10,447 nt of DNA, taken from positions 467,701 to 478,147 of the forward strand of contig MU646370.1 of assembly GCA_026770585.1 (NCBI GenBank), given 5' to 3'. This stretch comes from Baffinella frigidus. Taxonomy: Eukaryota > Cryptophyceae > Cryptomonadales > Baffinellaceae. A program made the translations under genes and the position numbers. This document shows, in pieces, positions 5,786-10,447 of this stretch; position 1 is the stretch's first letter; each line of letters opens with the position of its first letter. Below the pieces are notes generated by a model, which saw only the letters and a program-made list of their open reading frames with translations, was not told the DNA's origin and did not search any database.

Positions 5786-8700
5786 ATGGTGTGCGCCGCG
5801 GGTCTCTCTCGCACTGCGATAGTGCTCATCGGCTTCACAGCAAGCTGCTCTTGCGCCTCATCCGCGTTCGTGACCTCGGGAATCGGGATCAGCAGCCGCC
5901 CGAGTGCGCACCTTGCCCTCAGCCCGGCGGTGCGGCCGCACCATGCTCGCGTCGGCGGGGGCGTGGTCCGGCTTCGCTCCGCTGCTACCTTGGGAGGGCA
6001 GCAGGATGCGAAGCAAGGCGCCTTGAGCAAGGTCGCTTGGGGCCAGCTGCAATCCAAGGAGTTCCGTCACCCCGTCGACCTGTACGCCCCGCGACCTTCC
6101 CCCCAGTTGTTGATCCACACACGGACTTTGCACAGAACTCTGCGCATCAAAATCTTTCAAACGGATCTCCTAGATCTCAGGGTCAACAGCGCTCAGCTCA
6201 TGGACGACTGAATTGGTGGTTGGCAGGCGCGCGACGCGGGCGCTGGAGAGATTATTCCCCTTCCCGGAAGTGTTTCGCGCCGGCCCGGGCGCTGTGGTTG
6301 AGCAGGCACCTCCCTTCACCCGCACGAATCCCTTGGGGGGATGCGGAGAGAGCCTTGGTAGCCAGTCCTGGTTTATTGTTTGGGGTTTGAGGTTTTAGGG
6401 TTTAGGGTTTAGGGTTTAGGTGTTGAGGGTTTAGGGTTGAGGGTTCAGGGTTTAGAGTTTAGGGGTAAGGGTTTAGGGGTTAGGGTTTAGGGTTTGGGGT
6501 TAAGTGCTCAGGGCTTAGGGCTTAGGGTTTAAGGTTTATGGATGGGGAGAGTGCCTGGGCATCCACTCCTCTGCCGCTAGTCAAACCCTTTCAAAATGGT
6601 TCACTGCATTTTGAGTGCAAACCCTTTCACTTTTTTCCCACTTCATTTGAGTTCAAAACTGTGCACTTAATTTGAGTGAGCGCTACCCACAGCGGGTGAC
6701 GCGCGCGCGAGGATCTCCTGACGCACGGGGCTAAGGCGCAGGAGCCCCTCAGGGCTTAGCGGAGCTTGGGGAGTTTCTCATCAAAACCAGTGTTAAGTGT
6801 GCTCTCTCCTGGAGTCCAGCGCTTCCCTCAGCGGGCCCTCACCCGGACACGTTCGAGACGATCTCCTAACGCACGGCGCCCGTGCTTTTTTCTTTTAAAA
6901 AATCTCCTAACGCACGGCGCCCGTGACGATCTCCTAACGCACGGGGCGCGCGCGCGAGCAGGCAGTGTACCTCGAAAACTTGTCGACGTCGATCCGCGTG
7001 GGTCCGAACCAGCTCCCCCGCATCCACGCGAGCGTTCTGCAGGTCCGCCCCCCTAATCTACATATAAGTATTAACTAATTGCTTTTGGTCAACGAAAATT
7101 ACTACACGATTTGCTCATAACAGTAATAGGGTTCAGGGTTCAGGGATTAGGGTTTAGGGTAGAGCACTTGAGTGGTAGATTTCGTTGCTCCAAATGCAAT
7201 TAATAAATACTGTTGTGGAGATGAGCCCCCCCGCCCCCCCTCCTGGGAACAGGGGCGCTGCCCCCCAGCATCCCTGAGCACGCCCGAGCATGCCCAGCGC
7301 CTGTAATGATTTCGGGATGAGTGGCGGAGCCACACGCCATGGTTTCGCGGGAAATGATGCCATGATTCTCGTGGCGAGCGCCCAGACCCGAGCACGCCGT
7401 CTATCTCACTCTCACCCCGGTCAATTTTCAAAGGACAGAGTCGTCCTTCTGGGAAATTTCGTCTCACCCCCACTCCCACTTAGCAGCGACCGAAGATATT
7501 TTCCCCCGGATTCTCGGGGGAAATTCCGGTTGGGCCCCATGGCAATAGATAAGATTCAGGTATAAATCGTTTGGATGGACTGCATCCGTGAAGACCCCGG
7601 TGGCTGCTAAGTGGCCCTCCTGCGCGCGCAGGCGCTGAAAGTGCTCAACCTCGAGGACTGCCCCGTGGAGGTGTTCGTGAAGCAGAACAGCCAGCCGAAT
7701 GCCTACACCATGGCGATGCAGGTGCCTACCCCACACAGCGGACTTCGAAGGGATTCCGTATAACCCCCTAGTGAACGATCCGTAGGCCCTGCGGTAGGCA
7801 GCATCGTAGGGACACAGGGGGGTTCCAGCCGAACGCCTGCACCATGGCGATGCAGGTCCTGGCAACCCCTGCCCACACGGTGGACTGCGCACCTTTCATC
7901 AAATGTCAACTTGCCTTGGGGACAATTGACTTGACGTTTTTTCTGGTGCACATTTGGTCACGTTTCCCCCCAGACGGCGCAGCACGCACCCTCGCAAGCA
8001 CACGACTCCTGCGCTCATTCATCCTGCCATAGGCGCATGCCATGGCATGGCGCTCACTCTTCCAGCCAATGTTCTGAGATTTTGATTGCTAAAGGGTAAC
8101 ATTTGCACAAGGCACGGGCTATATGCATGTAGGTATATTGCCCAGCCACCTATTACACATTCCTTTCCTGGTGCAAACGCCCCCCCCCCCTGATCGAACG
8201 ATCGAAAACTACTGATGTATGGTCTATTGAAATATGGTGTTTCGGCGACTGGAAACATAATGATACATGCCGTTTGGGCAGGGGAAGAAGCCGTTCATCG
8301 TGATCCACTCTTCGCTGGTCGACCTCATGACCGAGGCTGAGCTCCAAGCGGTGCCGCCCCCCCCAGAGGATCATGACCCCCACTTAGAGTACAATAACTC
8401 CCACCTAGAGTAAGATCACTCACACCTAGAGTACACTCACTCCCACCTAGAGTACACAGACCCCCACCTAGAGTTGAAAGACTTTGGACCAATCCGGGCA
8501 CCCTTTGTGTACCGGGCTAATGACTGAACCTGGCAGACTTCCTACCAATCCCCCCCGCAATTCGATCGGTTCATCTGACAGTGTTGTATCTCTCCCTCAG
8601 GTGAGGTCTCCATCACTTCATCTGCCAGTGTTGTCTCTCGATCATTTCATCTGAGAGTGCTGCCTCTCGATACATTGTCCATGGCCTGAAAGTGTTGCCT

Positions 8701-9685
8701 CTCCATCATTTCATCTGACAGTGTTGTCTCCCGCTCAACCAGGTGATCTGCAAGTGGTCTCTCTCGACCACTTCACCTAAAAACATCGCCCCCCCCCCCC
8801 CCCCAGGTGATCGCGCACGAGCTGGGCCACCTGAAATGCGAGCACGGGATCTTCATCACCATGGCCAACCTCCTCACGATCGCCGCAGAGTCCCTCCCAT
8901 TCGTCTCCCTCTTCTCCGACGCCATCCGGTGCCCTTCCGCCCCCCTTCCGAGACCTTACGCCCCGCCCGATGCCCCTCTCCCACACAGCGGGCTTGGAAG
9001 GAATTTTCGGCCCAAATCGGGCCACCTTTCCGTTACCTTGCCCGTAGGAATCCCCCTATGCTTGTACGGGTTGCCTACAGTAGGGTCCTACGTCTGATCG
9101 CTTAGGGTTTTTTCGAAATCCCTTCGAAGTCCGCTGTGTGGGTGGAGTGCCATCGTCGCGGGATCCCTCCCATTCGTCTACCTCTTCTAAGACGCCATCC
9201 GGAGACCCTCCGCCTTTCGAGACATTTCGCCCCCCGTTCGAGACCTTTCGTCCCGCCTTTTCGAAAAGTGGTCCCGAGGTTTCGAAAAGTGGTCCCGGGA
9301 TTGATACCCCTTTCGCTGAGTGCCAAGAAGAGAGCGAATCAAATTTTATGAAAGCACGCAGCTGACCGAGGCTGGGACACGCCTATGGGCATATCCTGTG
9401 ACCAAACCGTAAACCCTACACCTTACACTCTAAACTCTAAACCCAACACCTTCTTCTTCTGCCAACTAGCAGTAGCATGCAGGCTCGATGATGCAGTTTC
9501 CGCTCAACGCGGAAACTGCATCAACGCAGTAGCGTAGCGAGACGGCGAGAAGAGCAGTAGCGAGACGGCAAGAAGAGGTGTTGACGGATTTGTGGACGGG
9601 TGGCAGGGGCTCGATGATGCAGTGGATGCAGGCGGCCGAGCTCACGTGCGACCGCGCCGCCCTGCTCGTCTCCCAGGACCCCAAG
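5786..9685 (+). CDS. Plastid-type M48 zinc metalloprotease, exons 1-7 (C-terminus missing)
   Basis: A predicted zinc metallopeptidase of family M48, closest in my memory to the plant chloroplast M48 protein, which cleaves membrane or misfolded proteins by inference from the family. Exons are 5786-6081, 6227-6305, 6962-7042, 7632-7721, 8282-8350, 8807-8928 and 9607-9685; phases match at every junction, giving 272 residues. Residues 1-30 are a hydrophobic signal-like leader followed by CASSAFV (ASAF-like), then a transit-like stretch to about 85. FRHPVDL opens the conserved domain; PNAYTMAMQ and KPFIVIHSSLVDL follow. HELGH at 209-213 holds two zinc ligands and the catalytic Glu, and E257 in AELTCD is the third. 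Residues after DPK (about 70 in plant homologues) are absent, so the next exon lies beyond 10447 or was lost. Intron 2 has a GC donor; the others are GT-AG. Confidence 0.92.
6380..6538 (+). repeat. Interstitial telomere-like repeats (TTTAGGG)n
   Basis: About 20 degenerate copies, with clean runs TTTAGGGTTTAGGGTTTAGG near 6400 and variants such as GGGGTAAGGG and GGGCTTAGGG. It lies inside M48 intron 2. The monomer matches the telomere of plants and several algal groups. The degeneration shows it is an old internal tract, not a working telomere. Confidence 0.9.
6712..6945 (+). repeat. Four copies of ATCTCCTAACGCACGG unit
   Basis: Copies start near 6713, 6861, 6902 and 6929. The middle two continue identically into CGCCCGTG. 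The last copy ends about 15 bp before the acceptor of exon 3. Between copies 1 and 2, GCTAAG at 6730 and CTTAGC at 6755 can form a short stem. Confidence 0.8.
7043..7631 (+). other. M48 intron 3
   Basis: A 589-bp GT-AG intron (CTGCAG|GTCCGC ... GCGCAG|GCGCTG). It contains a short telomere-like tract at 7130-7159 (GGGTTCAGGGTTCAGGG and GGGATTAGGGTTTAGGG) and a hairpin at 7500-7523 (TTTCCCCCG, loop GATTCT, CGGGGGAAA). A C-rich stretch lies at 7226-7270. No further coding sequence was seen. Confidence 0.7.
7691..7857 (+). repeat. Duplicated exon-4 end and donor in intron 4
   Basis: Exon 4's last 31 bp plus GT (7691-7723) recur at 7825-7857 with 31 of 33 bases matching, 134 bp downstream. The copy turns the conserved Tyr of NAY into Cys but keeps CAG|GT. 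After both copies comes a related sequence (CCCACACAGCGGACT at 7731, CCCACACGGTGGACT at about 7874), so the duplicated unit includes the intron start. Confidence 0.9.
7722..8281 (+). other. M48 intron 4
   Basis: A 560-bp GT-AG intron. Its first 100 bp contain one end of the family-F element described at 8981 (CCCACACAGCGGACTTCGAA) and a CGTAGGCCC/GGTAGGC core. Then comes the exon-4-end copy. From 7900 to 8281 I see no repeat or coding sequence other than a 10-C run near 8181. Confidence 0.7.
8378..8482 (+). repeat. Five tandem 21-bp units in intron 5
   Basis: The unit is close to ACTCCCACCTAGAGTACAC, with period 21, positioned near 8378, 8400, 8421, 8442 and 8463. CCTAGAGT is the invariant core apart from a CTTAGAGT in the first unit. 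It is a minisatellite beginning 30 bp after exon 5. Confidence 0.9.
8571..8775 (+). repeat. About six tandem ~29-bp units in intron 5
   Basis: The unit starts TCATCTGACAGTGTTGTCTC followed by TCGATCATT. Copies start near 8571, 8618, 8647, 8682, 8708 and 8742, with CAGGTGA inserts in some. The array runs to within 32 bp of exon 6. The CAGGTGATC inside the array (8740-8748) matches the exon-6 acceptor border CAG|GTGATC. Confidence 0.8.
8981..9142. mobile_element. MITE-like family F element in intron 6
   Basis: Inverted ends of about 26 bp: CCCACACAGCGGGCTTGGAA at the left, and the complement of CCCACACAGCGGACTTCGAA at the right. The centre has CCTACAGTAGGGTCCTACG, shared with families A and B. 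162 bp with no ORF of note. A single left end of the same family lies at 7731 in intron 4. Confidence 0.8.
9164..9214 (+). repeat. Decayed copy of the exon-6 end
   Basis: It matches 8891-8941 (exon 6 end, donor and intron start) at 45 of 51 positions, 273 bp downstream. In the exon frame the copy has a TAA stop, and the donor GT has become GA, so it cannot serve as an exon end. The family-F element lies between original and copy. Confidence 0.9.
9482..9497 (+). repeat. Copy of the exon-7 start in intron 6
   Basis: GGCTCGATGATGCAGT is identical to 9608-9623, the beginning of exon 7, and is likewise preceded by CAG. It lies 126 bp upstream of the true exon. The match is only 16 nt, but its position fits the junction-copy pattern of introns 4, 6 and 7. 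Confidence 0.6.
9490..9522. repeat. Perfect 14-bp hairpin
   Basis: GATGCAGTTTCCGC and GCGGAAACTGCATC enclose the 5-nt loop TCAAC. It begins within the copy of the exon-7 start. After it comes an imperfect tandem repeat of AGTAGCGAGACGGC-AAGAAG (about 9529-9577). Confidence 0.9.
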
Positions 9686-9748
9686 GTCCCTCCCGCATCC
9701 TCGCATACCCTGCCACACCCTCGACGTTGGTGCCACGCCTCACACACT

Positions 9749-10049
9749 GCGCTGCATTCCTCTTCTCCCAGGATCCCAAGGTTCCTTCGATACTCACACA
9801 CAGTTGCCTGACGCCTTATGGTGCCTTTGGACTGGTCACACCGATGTTGACGAGTGTTGGAGGGCTGATCTCTTCGTCTTCCAGGATTTCACGTACTGTG
9901 TTGTTCCAGGATTCCACGTACTGTGCTTCCAGGATTCCACGTACTGTGTTGTCTGTGCCCCTCATACCCACCGTGTTGAAGTTCCCCTCCCACCCACAAA
10001 GCTTCCTTCCGCGGCCCTCCTCGTATCCCAGGACCTCAAGGTTCCTTCC
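9749..10049 (+). repeat. Two decayed copies of the exon-7 end in intron 7
   Basis: The exon-7 end and donor (CTCCCAGGACCCCAAG|GTCC, from about 9654) recur at 9749-9788 (32 of 40 bases) and 10011-10049 (33 of 39 bases). Both keep AAG|GT. These are 95 and about 355 bp downstream of the original. Confidence 0.8.
9881..9953 (+). repeat. Three tandem ~25-bp units
   Basis: Units of CCAGGATTCCACGTACTGTG followed by TTGTT or CTT begin at 9881, 9906 and 9929. The CCAGGAT start recalls the exon-7-end copies nearby, but the rest is unrelated. Confidence 0.85.
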
Positions 10050-10068
10050 ACCTCACACCGTCGGGTTG

Positions 10069-10305
10069 GGGTTTGAGGTTTGGGATTTGAGGTTTGGGGC
10101 TGTCGGCTTAGGGGTAGGGTAAGAAGTTAGGGTTTATGGTTAGGGTAAGGGTTTAGGGTGTCGACGATGGTGTCTCGTGTGTGTGGAACCCTGTTTAAGG
10201 GTTACCCTGAACCCTAAACCCTACACCCTACACCCTAAACCCTACACCCTACACCCTACACCCTACACCCTACACCCTACACCCTACACCCTACACCCTA
10301 AACTT
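10069..10305. repeat. Head-to-head telomere-like repeats
   Basis: A G-rich tract (10069-10160, GGTTAGGGTAAGGGTTTAGG variants) is followed after about 40 bp by a C-rich tract (10204-10305, AACCCTAAACCC then about ten CCCTACA units). The C-rich part is a clean 7-bp tandem array of TACACCC. The two orientations could pair as a long stem. Confidence 0.85.
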
Positions 10306-10393
10306 TCTTTCGAGCCTCAGGCACGCGCACGCCCTCGTGCGTAGCTTTTTTGTTTGTTTGATCTTTTGAGCCTCAAGCGCACGCCCACGTGTG
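10306..10393 (+). repeat. Direct repeat GAGCCTCA...CGCACGCC
   Basis: GAGCCTCAGGCACGCGCACG near 10313 and GAGCCTCAAGCGCACGCCCA near 10367 are imperfect direct copies separated by a T-rich stretch. No coding sequence was recognised. Confidence 0.5.
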
Positions 10394-10447
10394 TACAGGG
10401 GTACCTCGCTCATAAGAAACGCCCACCCCCCTAGGACCACCATAGGG
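10394..10447. mobile_element. MITE-like family A, copy A5, cut by window end
   Basis: TACAGGGGTACCTCGCTCAT and AAGAAACGCCCACC match the left half of family A. The core then goes directly to GGACCACCATAGGG, which in full copies is the start of the right half in complement. The right end lies beyond the window. Confidence 0.85.

Larger units (their letters stand above)
6306..6961 (+). other. M48 intron 2 (GC-AG) flanked by a 9-bp direct repeat
   Basis: GAGCAGGCA occurs at both ends of this 656-bp intron, at 6300-6308 and 6956-6964 (one base of uncertainty). Only the cut CAG|GC...AG|GCA gives near-consensus borders, so it is a GC-AG intron. It holds telomere-like repeats and a CTCCTAACGCACGG array. 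Between them, 6560-6710 shows only loose direct repeats (GAGTGCAAACCC, GAGTTCAAAACT). Confidence 0.75.
8929..9606 (+). other. M48 intron 6
   Basis: A 678-bp GT-AG intron splitting an Arg codon (CG|G). In order it holds a 50-bp C-rich start, a family-F element, a decayed copy of the exon-6 end, CGAAAAGTGGTCCCG repeats near 9265-9300, a telomere-like tract (9405-9451, CCCTACACC and TCTAAAC variants), a copy of the exon-7 start, a hairpin and a short tandem repeat. Nearly all its length is repeat-derived. Confidence 0.75.

Noticed and set aside
7825-7857. Alternative, mutually exclusive exon 4
   Set aside because: Only the last third of the exon is present, no acceptor in the right place was found, and the conserved Tyr of PNAYT is replaced by Cys. 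A decayed copy fits better.
8592-8604. CAGGTGAG as a true splice junction
   Set aside because: It lies inside a tandem repeat and there is no coding sequence next to it that continues the protease.
9592-10122. 176-codon plus-strand ORF after exon 7
   Set aside because: Its first part is the exon-7 region in the wrong frame, and the rest is repeats and exon-end copies. The frame giving AELTCDRAALL is a different one.
10204-10305. Regular short repeats, considered as a CRISPR array
   Set aside because: They are 7-bp tandem telomere-like units without spacers, in a eukaryotic intron-rich locus.
1-10447. tRNA, rRNA or bacterial-type operons
   Set aside because: No cloverleaf with a GTTCGA arm and anticodon stem, no rRNA core sequence, and the spliced genes exclude a bacterial context.

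Overview
This is nuclear DNA of a eukaryote, most likely an alga with a secondary (red-derived) plastid. Two spliced genes can be assembled. Degenerate TTTAGGG-type telomeric repeats occur in several introns. One gene begins with a signal-peptide-like leader followed by an ASAF-like motif (CASSAFV), the pattern of bipartite plastid targeting in stramenopiles, cryptophytes and haptophytes. Coding exons are GC-rich. I cannot name the lineage from the sequence alone.

Layout. Positions 1-2290 are a dense field of short inverted-repeat (MITE-like) elements from at least four families, here called A, B, C and D, with a few possible gene scraps between them. Positions 2428-5298 (minus strand) hold a four-exon CMP/dCMP-deaminase-superfamily gene. 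Its exons join in frame to 197 codons plus a stop, and its 1.8 kb last intron is filled with nested C, B and D elements. Positions 5299-5785 are a 487-bp head-to-head intergenic region with two strong inverted repeats. Positions 5786-9685 (plus strand) hold the first seven exons (272 residues) of a plastid-type M48 metalloprotease. It has the HELGH zinc site in exon 6 and the third zinc ligand (AELTCD) in exon 7; its C-terminal exons were not found. Positions 9686-10447 are its seventh intron or its flank, with tandem repeats, head-to-head telomeric repeats and the start of another family-A element at the window edge.

The two genes are unrelated in function and may share a promoter region. 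The least expected signal is in the M48 introns. Introns 4, 6 and 7 each carry decayed copies of the end of the exon just upstream, with the splice donor region, 96-355 bp downstream of the original. Intron 6 also carries a copy of the start of exon 7. This looks like repeated local duplication across splice junctions and may be how these introns grew. Two of the introns (one per gene) use a GC donor in the same context, GAGCAG|GC, and one of them is flanked by a 9-bp direct repeat.
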